From Methylobacterium gnaphalii (GTDB taxonomy: Bacteria > Pseudomonadota > Alphaproteobacteria > Rhizobiales > Beijerinckiaceae): a stretch of 64,000 nt of DNA. Where the stretch lies: assembly GCF_007992215.1 (NCBI RefSeq), contig NZ_BJZV01000006.1, forward strand, positions 62,001 to 126,000, written 5' to 3'. Every line of letters begins with the position of its first letter. The stretch's first letter is position 1. Of the stretch, positions 33,730 to 42,768 are shown piece after piece. Both the position numbers and the translations under genes were made by a program. The notes under the pieces were generated by a model. That model was not told the DNA's origin. It did no database searches and saw nothing but the letters and a program-made list of their open reading frames with translations.

Positions 33730-34476
33730 TCAGGCTTCCTTTGGCATCGCCGATTGGATGAACCGGTCGGAGCCGAGGTCTTCCTCGTCGTAGCCGAGCA
33801 GCTCGGCGAGGCGGCCACGGGCGCGGCTGACGCGGCTCTTCACCGTGCCGACCTTGCATCCCATGATCGTCGCGGCCTCCTCGTAGGACACGCCTTCGGC
33901 ACCCACGAGCACCAGCGCCTCGCGCTGGTCCGGCGGCAGCTTGGCCAGCGCTGACTGGAGGTCCTCTACGTCGAGCCGGTCTCCCTGGTGCGGGGCGGTG
34001 GCGAGGCGCGCCGCGTAGGAACCATCCTGGTCCTCGACCTCGCGCACGCGTTTGCGGTGGTCCGAGTAGAAGATGTTGCGAAGGATCGTGAATAGCCAGG
34101 CATTCAGGTTGGTGCCGGGCTGGAAGCGGGCGCGGTGCTGCCAGCCCTTCATCAGCGTGTCCTGGACGAGGTCGTCCGAACGAGCCGGGTTCGAGGTCAG
34201 AGAGAGCGCGAAGGCGCGAAGTGAGGGCACGGCCGCGAGCAGGCCGTTGCGGAAATCGGGATCGACGCGCTCGCCCTGCGCCTTCAGCGCGGCCTCGAGC
34301 TTCGTGATGAGATCGGCGAAGCGGGCGGTGACCGCATCCGGTGTTTCGATCGACTCGTAGACGGTGCGCAGCTGGTCGCCGAGATGCGTACGGATGCTCG
34401 CAGAGAGGTTCGGACGCCCTTCGGCGCCGTCCTCCGCGGGACGATCGAGGGTATCGGCGGTCTCGTTGCGGCTCAT
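33730..34476 (-). CDS. EcfG-type sigma factor with fused N-terminal NepR-like domain
   Basis: 248 residues, ~65 longer than usual EcfG proteins. Residues 28-43 (IRTHLGDQLRTVYES) and 47-64 (DAVTARFADLITKLEAAL) follow the two-helix pattern of the anti-sigma factor NepR. Residues ~75-140 are sigma region 2 (LLAAVPSLRAFALSL, DDLVQDTLMKGW, LNAWLFTILRNIFYSDHRK) and ~168-225 region 4 (LPPDQREALVLVGAEGVSYEEAA, GTVKSRVSRARGRL). EcfG drives the alphaproteobacterial general stress response. The two parts are in one frame with no internal stop. An ATG inside the linker is not seen, so a separate sigma product would need a non-ATG start. Confidence 0.85.
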   Translation of the reverse strand: MSRNETADTLDRPAEDGAEGRPNLSASIRTHLGDQLRTVYESIETPDAVTARFADLITKLEAALKAQGERVDPDFRNGLLAAVPSLRAFALSLTSNPARSDDLVQDTLMKGWQHRARFQPGTNLNAWLFTILRNIFYSDHRKRVREVEDQDGSYAARLATAPHQGDRLDVEDLQSALAKLPPDQREALVLVGAEGVSYEEAATIMGCKVGTVKSRVSRARGRLAELLGYDEEDLGSDRFIQSAMPKEA

Positions 34477-34657
34477 GATGCGATAAGCGTGCTTCGATCG
34501 GTGAATGTCGGGCGGCCCCAGCACCATCCCTACGCAGACGCCGTGACTGTATCGTATCGCGAAGGCGGGCGCACCCCGAGGAGCGAGCATGCCGGCCCGG
34601 CTATGATCGCTATCAGACCTTTTTCCGACCGGCGTGTCCCGCCCGCATCCGGATGGC

Positions 34658-35476
34658 TCAATTGCAGCCGCAGGGCAGGGCAACCTGGACGGGGCGGCGT
34701 CCCGGCCGCAGCAGACGCACGGCGCCGTCCTTGAACGCCACAGTGTCGCCGCGGGCAAGCTCGGTCCAGGTCTCATCGCGGGTGAGCGCCCGGGTCGCGA
34801 TCATGGTGACCACGTCGGTCTCGGTCGTCTCCTGCGCGAAGTCGACGCGCCAATCCTCGTCGACCAGCGTTGCGGTGCCGAATGGCGCGCAGCGGGTGAG
34901 GTAGCAAAGCCGTTTGCCGCAATGGGCGTAGAGTACCCGGCTGTCCGAGAGGAGCATGTTGAAGACGCCGAGCGTGCCCAGGTCGCGGCACAGCTCGGCC
35001 ACGAAGGTGTCGAGTTGCGCCGGTCGAGGCGGCTTCGGCCAGCGCTCCTGGAGCTGCGACATGATCCAGCAGAAGGCGTGCTCGCTGTCCGTCGAACCGA
35101 CCGGCTCGAAGCGGCCGAGGGGCCGCCGCTTGATGCCCTTGAGCTGGCCGTTATGCGCGAAAGTCCAGCGCCGCCCCCACAGCTCGCGGCTGAAGGGATG
35201 TGTGTTCTCCAAGCTGACCCGGCCGCGATTGGCCTTGCGGACGTGCGCGACAACGATGCGGCTCTTGATCGCGTAGCGGCGCAGAAGCTTGGCGAGTTCC
35301 GACTGCGCGCTCGGATCGGGATCGTGGAACGAGCGGCAGCCGCGGCCGCCCTCGTAGAAGGTGATGCCCCAGCCGTCGGCATGCGGCCCGGTCTCGCCGC
35401 CGCGCTTGGCTAGGCCGGCGAAGGAGAAGCGGATGTCAGTGGGCACATTGGCGCTCATGCCGAGCAGTTCGCACAT
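34658..35476 (-). CDS. Class II glutamine amidotransferase (YafJ-like)
   Basis: 272 residues. Cys2 right after the initiator Met (MCELLGMSANVPTD) is the N-terminal nucleophile. GPHADGWGITFYEG, VVAHVRKANRGRVSLENTHPF, WTFAHNGQLKG and GSTDSEHAF are the family's glutamine-binding and active-site blocks. It hydrolyses glutamine to ammonia, possibly for an unknown acceptor; no synthase domain is attached. Cytoplasmic. It lies upstream of the sigma factor on the same strand with a 181-base gap. Confidence 0.92.
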   Translation of the reverse strand: MCELLGMSANVPTDIRFSFAGLAKRGGETGPHADGWGITFYEGGRGCRSFHDPDPSAQSELAKLLRRYAIKSRIVVAHVRKANRGRVSLENTHPFSRELWGRRWTFAHNGQLKGIKRRPLGRFEPVGSTDSEHAFCWIMSQLQERWPKPPRPAQLDTFVAELCRDLGTLGVFNMLLSDSRVLYAHCGKRLCYLTRCAPFGTATLVDEDWRVDFAQETTETDVVTMIATRALTRDETWTELARGDTVAFKDGAVRLLRPGRRPVQVALPCGCN

Positions 35477-35577
35477 GGGCTTTCGAGATCAGCTCGTGTC
35501 GCGCGCCGCGAACGCGGCTGTCGATTGCCCCTTGATGTAGGACAGGCGAAGCGGACTTGGGAAGCGGGGAGCAGCCC

Positions 35578-36696
35578 TCACCGCGCGGGAAACAGCCTGC
35601 GCGCCAGAGGGATCAGTCCGACAGCCATGCCGGCGACGCCGACGAGCGTCAGGGCGTCGGTCAGCGTAATCTTGAACGAGCCGCGCATCGCGGGCGTCAC
35701 GAACCAGTAGACGGCGAGGACCTGCACCCCTAGCGCCAGTGCCGCCACGACACGGGTGCGGTACTCGCCGGGCTTCAGGGTCACCGCTGCCGCGAGGAGG
35801 ACGACCACTCCGGCGAAGGCGGCGAGCACCAGCCCCTCGCCGACGAGGCGCGCGCCGTACCAGAGTGTGGCCTCGGGCGAGCCGAGCACCAGCGCCTGCA
35901 CGAGATGCATCACCGCCCATATCGCGAGCAGAACGGCGAGTGGTGTGAGCCGATCGAGCCGGCGTCGCGAGGGACCGACATCCGGCGGGGCAACCAGGAT
36001 CGCCGCGCTCAGCGCCAGCGCGCTCCAGCCCGCGAGCAGCACCAACCCTGCGAGGCTTGAATGAAACCGTGCGAACACCGCCATGACCAGATCGGCTGCC
36101 GCGAGCGTCCCACAGACGATGTGCAGCCCGAGGCCGAGGATGGCGCGTCCGTCGTCGATGCGGCCAGCCTTGCCCCAGGGTTCGCCGCCGCGCCGCGCGA
36201 ACATCATAGATAGGCCGATCCAGATCAAGAACACGAGGGTGAGGCGCAGGATCAGGAACGGCGTGGTAAACCAGATCGCGGCGAGCGGCGTCTCAGGCGG
36301 GGCTCCAGTTGCCCAGGGATAGAGATCTGGCAGGACAGCCAGGATTGGCAGCGCGAGCAGCGCCGCAACCGGCATCAGGCCGAGCAACCAGCGCAGGGTC
36401 TCAAGCAGGGCCGTCTCAGGCTGGGGCCGCCAGGCATCGGCCCGCTCGACCATGATCGCCACAGGAAGCGCCCCCACGGGCAAGGCGAGCAGGCAGAGCC
36501 AGGCCGGCAAGTAGGAGACTGCTAGCCGATGCCAGCCGCCCAGCAGCAGGGCGAGGCCGAAGGCCACCGCGCCGATGCCGAGCCCGGCGGCGCTGCGCCT
36601 GGCCGGGGCGAGCAGGAAGGCGCGCGCGGTTCGGGGCAGCGCGACCTCCTCCCTACGGCCGGCCTCGTCCCGCGATGGGTCCCACGGGAGGCTCAT
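35578..36696 (-). CDS. ActF-like subunit of Alternative Complex III
   Basis: 372 residues, about ten membrane helices. Landmarks of ActF: WFTTPFLILRLTLVFLIWIGLSMMF (about 140-165), FHSSLAGLVLLAGWSALALSA, and LLAIWAVMHLVQALVLGSPEATLWYGARL (matches the FWAYIxFSQFxLxWxxNxPEExxWY pattern with several changes). ActF is a membrane arm of the quinol:cytochrome c oxidoreductase ACIII. The gene is coupled to the ActCD gene by an ATGA overlap. No ActA, ActB or ActE gene is in the window. The N-terminus is Arg-rich and not conserved. Confidence 0.72.
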   Translation of the reverse strand: MSLPWDPSRDEAGRREEVALPRTARAFLLAPARRSAAGLGIGAVAFGLALLLGGWHRLAVSYLPAWLCLLALPVGALPVAIMVERADAWRPQPETALLETLRWLLGLMPVAALLALPILAVLPDLYPWATGAPPETPLAAIWFTTPFLILRLTLVFLIWIGLSMMFARRGGEPWGKAGRIDDGRAILGLGLHIVCGTLAAADLVMAVFARFHSSLAGLVLLAGWSALALSAAILVAPPDVGPSRRRLDRLTPLAVLLAIWAVMHLVQALVLGSPEATLWYGARLVGEGLVLAAFAGVVVLLAAAVTLKPGEYRTRVVAALALGVQVLAVYWFVTPAMRGSFKITLTDALTLVGVAGMAVGLIPLARRLFPAR

Positions 36697-38570
36697 CAGG
36701 CGACTTTCCGGATCGTCAGCGGCCGGCCGTCCGCCGCGGGCAGAGCCATCAGCCGCTGCTCGATGCGCTCGGCCTCGCCTGGCTCGCCGCCGACCCGCGC
36801 CGTCAGCACGAAGCTACTGCGTCCGGCCTGCCAGACATCAGCATCCCTGGGCTGACGCCGGCCCCGCGCCGCAAGGAGCGCCGCCAAAGCCGCAAGTGTG
36901 CCTGCGGTCAGCGCTGCCATCAGACTCGGAAGGACGAGGGAGGGCCAGGCGCCCCAGGGTGCAGCGCCGGCCGCCAGCGGGATTGCAGTGAGGCAGACCG
37001 CCAGAACGCCGCATCCGCCGAGAAGCGCGCCGGCCAGTGCGGTGAGTCGAATCGGGGTGACGGCCGGTCGCAAGACCTCGAGAGCCTCCGGGATCGGCAC
37101 CGGGCCCAGCGCGTCGAGACGCAGGCTGCGGTCGCGTGCCCGTAGTACACTGGCCGCGGCGGCGAGCGTCCTGGCGGAGGCGAACTCGGCCGCAACAAAC
37201 CGGACTCCGGCAGAGGACAAAATCCCTGGGTCCGGGATTTTCGGTGGCGGGGCGGTGAGTGCTCCCACTGGATTGTGAGCGAGGACAAGCGCACGCATCT
37301 GCGCGATCGAGACGATCGGCAGCGTCTGCAGAACGAGGATCAGTCCGGTCAAGAACAGGGCGACAGAGCCCGCGAGAGCGGCGATGCCTGCGATATCGGC
37401 TGCGGGCGGGACCAGTGCGGACGCGTCCCGGAGCGTGACGGCGAGACCCATCGCGCGGTCGGCATAGGCGCCGACGGCAACGAGCGTGCCGACCACGGCG
37501 ACGGCCAGACCCGAGCGGCGCAAGCGCGGCAGCCAGAAGAGCTGTGGCGGCAGCAACCCGCAGGCGACCACCGTCCAAAAGGCCGGGGCGAGGTCGCCGT
37601 GGAAGCCCCGCGCCACGGTGTCCCGCGCCGCCGCCTCGCCATGCAGCAGTACCGCCAGGATGGTGGTAGCGTGGCAATACAGGCTGGAGAGGCCGAGGAC
37701 GAGGATCAGCCTGGCCAAGATGTCGAGATGGCGGCGGGTAATCAGGCCGCAGAGCCCGTGCGTCGCGCGGATCACAACGACCGCGGCGGCGCTCGCTCCA
37801 ACCCCGGAGAGCACGGCGTCGACGAGAAAGGTGACCGGCAGGAGCGTGTCCTGCCGTCCCGGCGCCGCCGTGGCTGCCTGCATGACCGAGGCGCCTACCT
37901 GCAACGCGATGGCGAGCAGGGCACCGAGCAGCGCCGTAGAGCGATGCGCCTCCTCCCAGAGTCGCCATTGCAGGGCCGAGCCGCGCCAGCCACCCGCCAG
38001 CCAGCCGTAGAACCGGGAGGCGCCAGGTTCGTGCAGGATCGCGAGATCGGGCAACAGGCCGATGAGCCAATGGCTGGCGCAGACCACGACGAGGCTAGCG
38101 GTGCCAGCCACCTGCCAGGAGGCGGCCGATCCGAAGGGCGGAGACAGGCCGATACCGTCCATCCACGGCGCCGCCGGTGCACCGGCGCAGAACCCAGCGG
38201 CGATGGCGGCGAGCAGCGCCACCGTCTCGGTGATGCGGCCCACCGCACAGCGCCACTCGACACCTGCAAGCAGCAGTACGGCCGAGACCAGCAGACTTCC
38301 TTCCGCGATTCCGATCCAGCCCTCGTAGCTCGCCACGGCGACGAGCGCGCCCTGCTCGGCCGACCTCGGGACGAGGGCGCAGACAGCCGCCAGCGCCCCG
38401 CAGGCCCCGGCTGCGATCAGCCAGCGTCGCCGCCCGGCCCGCGGCGCGAGCACGATGTCCGTGACGATGCGGGCGACGCTCTCGACACTCTCGCCCGGCG
38501 CGACGATCCGCTCGCCATAGAGACTCTCGGGCAGGGGCGTGAGAACCTTGGGGAACGCTTTCGCCGTCAC
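36696..38570 (-). CDS. ActC-ActD fusion (NrfD/PsrC-like plus DUF3341), ACIII-like
   Basis: 624 residues. The first ~430 follow NrfD/PsrC-type ActC: IAEGSLLVSAVLLLAGVEWR, ASHWLIGLLPDLAILHE, FYGWLAGGWRGSALQWRLWEEAH, LLPVTFLVDAVLSGVGA. Residues ~450-624 are a DUF3341 ActD (GVRFVAAEFASARTLAAAASVLRA, two membrane helices, SSFVLTARVGGEPGEAERIEQRL). In working ACIII these are separate subunits; here they are one chain. The HSIVS-type loop of ActC is not recognisable (GASVMQAAT at the place). The gene heads a two-gene unit with ActF. Confidence 0.72.
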   Translation of the reverse strand: MTAKAFPKVLTPLPESLYGERIVAPGESVESVARIVTDIVLAPRAGRRRWLIAAGACGALAAVCALVPRSAEQGALVAVASYEGWIGIAEGSLLVSAVLLLAGVEWRCAVGRITETVALLAAIAAGFCAGAPAAPWMDGIGLSPPFGSAASWQVAGTASLVVVCASHWLIGLLPDLAILHEPGASRFYGWLAGGWRGSALQWRLWEEAHRSTALLGALLAIALQVGASVMQAATAAPGRQDTLLPVTFLVDAVLSGVGASAAAVVVIRATHGLCGLITRRHLDILARLILVLGLSSLYCHATTILAVLLHGEAAARDTVARGFHGDLAPAFWTVVACGLLPPQLFWLPRLRRSGLAVAVVGTLVAVGAYADRAMGLAVTLRDASALVPPAADIAGIAALAGSVALFLTGLILVLQTLPIVSIAQMRALVLAHNPVGALTAPPPKIPDPGILSSAGVRFVAAEFASARTLAAAASVLRARDRSLRLDALGPVPIPEALEVLRPAVTPIRLTALAGALLGGCGVLAVCLTAIPLAAGAAPWGAWPSLVLPSLMAALTAGTLAALAALLAARGRRQPRDADVWQAGRSSFVLTARVGGEPGEAERIEQRLMALPAADGRPLTIRKVA

Positions 38571-39340
38571 GATGCCGAAATCCGCGACTGCCGGTGACGT
38601 ACTCGCTCACTCATCGCCGATCGCCCGCTCCCCTCGACGACACTTCGGTTCCTCCATGGGCCGTGCCAGCTTTTCGCTGGCACCCTAGCGGGATCGCCAG
38701 CATTCGGAAAACCGAGGGCATCCGCGCGATAGCGCAAGGGCCTAGAAGCGTCACACGCGTGGGTAACGGACCATGGGCGAAGCCACTGCCGATCCGCTCG
38801 CACGCTATGAGCGGTTCTTCGCTCGCCCCTCGCCGGCGAGCCCGACTTGGAGGAGATGGCTTCACTCTAAGCCTCGGCTTTCATCGCGGCGACGTCCACG
38901 GGCGTGATGGCCAGCCGGAATGACGATCGGATCCAGGGCGATGCGGATGCACGGCATCGACACCGTGCTGATCGACTGGATCGCGCCCTATGCCACGGAA
39001 GCCAAGCCGGACACGGACATCGCCTTACCGTCGGCCCTCTCGGCCAAGTCCTCGACGGATAGCCCCCGGGTGTTCGGCTGATGACCGGCGACGAGCTCGC
39101 GCTGCTGAGGGAGTACGGGAACGTCTGAGGATGTGCCGCGCCGCACCTGTCGAGTGCATCCCCAGCCTCTCCATGCCCCGCAATCCGACGCGTCTTCGCG
39201 GAAAATAGCTGGAGCTTCAGGCGGTTCGTTTCGTACGGCCTCGCTGGAGAACCGGTTTCCACTTTTGCGCATCATGCTCTAAGCCCGCTCGTGCATGAGA
39301 CGCATCGAGCCCCGCCATCGCAGCCCCGTGCGGCCCGTCG
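38571..39340. other. Intergenic stretch between divergent act and ABC-like genes
   Basis: 770 bases that hold the promoters of two divergent genes. Two tiny plus-strand frames at 38941-39081 (46 residues) and 39081-39128 overlap by ATGA but have only weak ribosome sites. The first contains GIDTVLIDWIAPYATEAKP and may be a gene remnant. Nothing else is recognised. Confidence 0.4.
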
Positions 39341-41941
39341 ATGGAGCGTGATCCGATCCTGTTCGGTTGGCGCTCGGCGCCGCGGGCGCACGCCCTGGCC
39401 GTGGCGCTCGGCGTCGGGCTCGGTACCCCGCTCGCCCTGTTCGCGCTGCTCTGCCTGCGCGACCTGATCGACCTTCTCGTACCGGGAGCCTCCGAGCCGC
39501 GGCGCTTCCTGGCGCTGGCCCTGCCGCTTCCCGGCCATCCACCGGCAGTGCTTCCGATCGCCTCCGGCTTGCCCATGAGCGGGCATGGGCTGCTGCTCGC
39601 GGCGTTGCTCGGGCTCGCCGTCGCGGCTCTGGCCTTCGCCGGGCTCGGCTGGCTGGTTGCCCGCGTCTGCTTCTCCGCCCAGGCTCGGGCAGCATCGCGC
39701 CTGCGCGCCACGGCCGTCGATGCGATCCTGCGCGCTCCGCCTGGCGCCCGCGAGGACGTACGCGCCTTGCCCGGCCTGACAGGGTCGGCGCTCGCCGGAT
39801 TGCCTGCTGCCGGCATCCTGGTGCCGGCTATGACGCTCGCCGCCGTGCTGCTGGCGCTCGCCACCGCTGCGCTCGTTGCGGCGCGCCTCGTCCCGGCGAT
39901 GGCGATCGGCCTCCTTGCCGTCGGCCTCGCCCGCGCTCTTCAGATCCGACGCGGACTCGAACGCACCAGCCTGCGTCAGCAGGAACAGGCGGCGGTGGAG
40001 GCCGGGCTCGGTGACCTGATCCTGCGGATGCCCGCCGTGCGCGCGCACGGCTCGGCGATGTTCGAGCGGCGTCGGCTCGGCCTGCGCGCTCGCGCCACGC
40101 ACGGCACCCTGGCCCGGGCCGAGGCCGCGCTGGCCTACGCACGCGCGCCGGCTCTCGCCCTGGTCGTGCTGCTCCCCGCGATCTTCGTGGCGACGGCCCT
40201 CTGGCACGGCCCGGGCGCGCCTGAGGGGGCCGAGCCCACCATGCCTGGCGCGCTCGCTGCGGCGGCGGCCGCCTTCGTGCTCGCAGCGGCCATGATCGCG
40301 GCGTTCGTGCGGCTGTGGTTCCTCAGGATGGAAACCGCGCCGACCTATCAGAGACTGGCGCAAGCCCTCGACGGACTCGCCGACAAGCGGACCGCCCCGC
40401 ATCGCGCAGCCGCCTTCCCGACCTCGGGCCCACTGATCGCCACCGATGCAGGTGCCTACGATCCGGCGAGCGGTGAGCGGCTCACAGGCCTCGACGCGGT
40501 GCTGCCGATGCCAGCCCATATCGCCATTGTCGGCGAGCGCGGCAGCGGGGTGCAGGCGCTCGCAGCGCTGCTCGCCGGCCAGATCGAGCCGAGCGTCGGC
40601 GCGATCACCTATGGTGGGGTCGACTTGCGCAGCCTCGACCCGGTCGAGCGCGCCCACCGCATCGCCTTCGCTGGCTCGGAGGCGATCCTGATCGAGGGCA
40701 CGCTGAAGCAGAACCTGCTCTACGGCGCGCGGATCGACGAGCGTGAGGCGCTCGGCGAACAGGGCCGCATCGCGCTCCTCAAGCTCTCGGGTCTCGATGC
40801 CCTGATCTACGCGCGGGGCCTGGAGGGCACCATCGACCCCGACGCCGAACCGGCAACGGCGCAGGCCATCGTCGCAGCCCGCGCGGCGGTGCGCGAGGCT
40901 CTCGCCGCGCAGGGCATGGCCCGGCTCGTCGAGCCGTTCGATCCGGCCCTCTACAACCATCAGGCGACGGTAGGCGAGAACATCCTGTTCGGTGAGGCGG
41001 TGGGCGCCACCTTCTCGCAGGAGCGGCTTGCCGGCCACCCCTACCTGCGTGCGGTGCTGGAGGCGGAAGGCCTGACCCGCAGCTTCATCGAGATGGGTCT
41101 CGCCATCGCACGCTCCACTGTGGAGATCTTTTCCGACCTGCCCGACGACCACCCGCTTTTCGACGGCTTCTCGCTGTTTCCGGCGCGCGAGCGCGGCTTC
41201 TTCGAAGATCTGATCGCCCGCCAGCCCGACGGGCGCAGTTGGCGCCGCGGCCCCGCCGGTGCACGCGACCGCGAGCGGCTGATCGGCCTCGCCCTGCGCT
41301 ACAGCGAGACGCGTCACCGCTTCGGACTGATCGATCCGGAGCTAGAGGAGCGGATCGTCGGCGCCCGTGCGTCCTTCGCGCGGCTAATGCCCCCGAAATT
41401 CAAGGACAAGATCGATCTCTACGATCCTGCCCGCGTCACTGCCGCGGCGAGCCTCGAGGAGAACGTGCTGTTCGGCCGCATTACCCAGGGCGAGGCGGGT
41501 GCCGAGCAGCGCGTGCGCGCCCTCATTCGCCAGGTGCTCGCCGACCAGGGGTTGGAGCCCGCCGTCTACCGGCTCGGGCTCGCCAGCCGCGTTGCGTCGA
41601 GCGGTCCAGGCACGGCTGTGGCTCGGCGGCAGGGCCTCACCGAGGGCGGCATCGGCCCGCGCGACCGGGTCGCCATCGACCTCGTGCGCTGCCTCGTACG
41701 CCGGCCCGACATCCTGGTGGTTGGCCTGCTGCCGGACGAGCGAAAGTCGGAGGAGATCGCCGCGCGGATCATGCGCCTGCGCATGATCCGGCAGAATCTA
41801 GGCCTGATTGTTTGCCTGCCCGACGCCGAGACCCTGAGCCGCCTGCCCCCCTTCGACGCGGTGCTCACCGTCGCGCGCAACGCCGCGACGCTGGCGAGCA
41901 GCAGCCCCGCTGACCAACCTGCGCCTTCGCACGCAGCGTAA
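39341..41941 (+). CDS. ABC exporter-like protein with degenerate nucleotide-binding domain
   Basis: 866 residues. The N-terminal ~340 are an ABC-exporter membrane domain (GVGLGTPLALFALLCLRDLIDLL, LGLAVAALAFAGLGWLVARV, AFVLAAAMIAAFVRLWFL). The following NBD has a Walker A written GERGSGVQAL: the invariant Lys-Ser/Thr is missing. The Q-loop-like motif occurs three times (LKQNLLYGA, TVGENILFGEA, SLEENVLFGRI at about 461, 549 and 709), with a ~230-residue insertion between copies. No LSGGQ signature is visible, while RDRVAIDLVRCLVRRPDILVV recalls the Walker B region. Likely a non-hydrolysing relative. The start could lie slightly elsewhere. Confidence 0.75.
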   Translation: MERDPILFGWRSAPRAHALAVALGVGLGTPLALFALLCLRDLIDLLVPGASEPRRFLALALPLPGHPPAVLPIASGLPMSGHGLLLAALLGLAVAALAFAGLGWLVARVCFSAQARAASRLRATAVDAILRAPPGAREDVRALPGLTGSALAGLPAAGILVPAMTLAAVLLALATAALVAARLVPAMAIGLLAVGLARALQIRRGLERTSLRQQEQAAVEAGLGDLILRMPAVRAHGSAMFERRRLGLRARATHGTLARAEAALAYARAPALALVVLLPAIFVATALWHGPGAPEGAEPTMPGALAAAAAAFVLAAAMIAAFVRLWFLRMETAPTYQRLAQALDGLADKRTAPHRAAAFPTSGPLIATDAGAYDPASGERLTGLDAVLPMPAHIAIVGERGSGVQALAALLAGQIEPSVGAITYGGVDLRSLDPVERAHRIAFAGSEAILIEGTLKQNLLYGARIDEREALGEQGRIALLKLSGLDALIYARGLEGTIDPDAEPATAQAIVAARAAVREALAAQGMARLVEPFDPALYNHQATVGENILFGEAVGATFSQERLAGHPYLRAVLEAEGLTRSFIEMGLAIARSTVEIFSDLPDDHPLFDGFSLFPARERGFFEDLIARQPDGRSWRRGPAGARDRERLIGLALRYSETRHRFGLIDPELEERIVGARASFARLMPPKFKDKIDLYDPARVTAAASLEENVLFGRITQGEAGAEQRVRALIRQVLADQGLEPAVYRLGLASRVASSGPGTAVARRQGLTEGGIGPRDRVAIDLVRCLVRRPDILVVGLLPDERKSEEIAARIMRLRMIRQNLGLIVCLPDAETLSRLPPFDAVLTVARNAATLASSSPADQPAPSHAA

Positions 41942-41980
41942 GATTCCGTTTCGACGACCGCGATCGGACTGAGTAGGCTT

Positions 41981-42190
41981 TCAGCGCCTGTCTCGGGACG
42001 GGTCGACGTGCAGGAAGCTGCGCTCGCCGGTCGCCGCCTCGGCAATGAGCTGGATCGTATCGAGCAGCTCAGCCATGGACTTGGTCCCGGCCGGCCGGAA
42101 TTGAGCATCCGCCGTGACGCTGCGCTTGGCCGTGCGGCCGGCGGCCACCTGCGCCTCGCTGAGTGCGTCGAAATCCCGGTGGCGAGCCAT
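41981..42190 (-). CDS. Small hypothetical protein
   Basis: 69 residues (MARHRDFDALSEAQVAAGRTAKR start), polar, no membrane segment. A clear GAGAGGAAAGG ribosome site precedes the ATG at 42190. It ends 39 bases from the convergent ABC-like gene. No family recognised. Confidence 0.6.
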   Translation of the reverse strand: MARHRDFDALSEAQVAAGRTAKRSVTADAQFRPAGTKSMAELLDTIQLIAEAATGERSFLHVDPSRDRR

Positions 42191-42420
42191 GGCCTTTCCT
42201 CTCGACTGTCGGTGAGGGGCCAGCGTGATCGAGTTATGGTTGACAGATGGTTAACGCACGGCTGCGGCGTGTGAATTGTCAACTCAATCGGCTGTGCAGC
42301 ATGCGAGGGCGGCGCACCTTTCCCGAGAAGTGGAGAAGGGATGCCGCCGACGGAGCCTGCAGCATCCGTCATGTTCTTCTGGCCAATGGACGGAGATGGC
42401 GCTGAGGCAGGTTGGAGGGC

Positions 42421-42768
42421 CTACACGAAGAAGCCCGCCAGCATGATTGCCAGCGGGCCCAAGTCGAAGGGTTGGGACTCCGGATCAGGGGTGACCCCAG
42501 CCGGCATGGACCGTGGGCCGTCATATGCGCTGATCGGAAACCCCGACCAGCGGGGCCCGTGACGGCGAACTGCCACCCACGAATTCTGCTCCCTGCCGTC
42601 GCGGCCATCCATGACATGGATCAGGATCGCGCCACGAAAGCCAGCCCGGCCGAACGGCTCCGGGAAGCGGTGAGCAGTGCCGGCTAGCGGCAGCAGCCAA
42701 AACAAGAAACCCGCCTCGGCATCTCTGCCGGGCGGGTCAGTTGGGGAGGAGACGTCCATGAGCGTCAT
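42421..42768 (-). CDS. Possible hypothetical protein with C-terminal membrane tail
   Basis: 115-residue frame, ending in LGPLAIMLAGFFV (a possible short membrane tail) with a mixed, protein-like composition (RGAILIHVMDGRDGREQNSWVAV). No family and no good ribosome site. An alternative start is three codons downstream. It could be real or a by-product. Confidence 0.35.
   Translation of the reverse strand: MTLMDVSSPTDPPGRDAEAGFLFWLLPLAGTAHRFPEPFGRAGFRGAILIHVMDGRDGREQNSWVAVRRHGPRWSGFPISAYDGPRSMPAGVTPDPESQPFDLGPLAIMLAGFFV

Noticed and set aside
39272-41317. Long minus-strand frame opposite the ABC-like gene
   Set aside because: Low-complexity Arg/Gly/Glu composition and no motifs. The plus strand has membrane helices and repeated NBD motifs.
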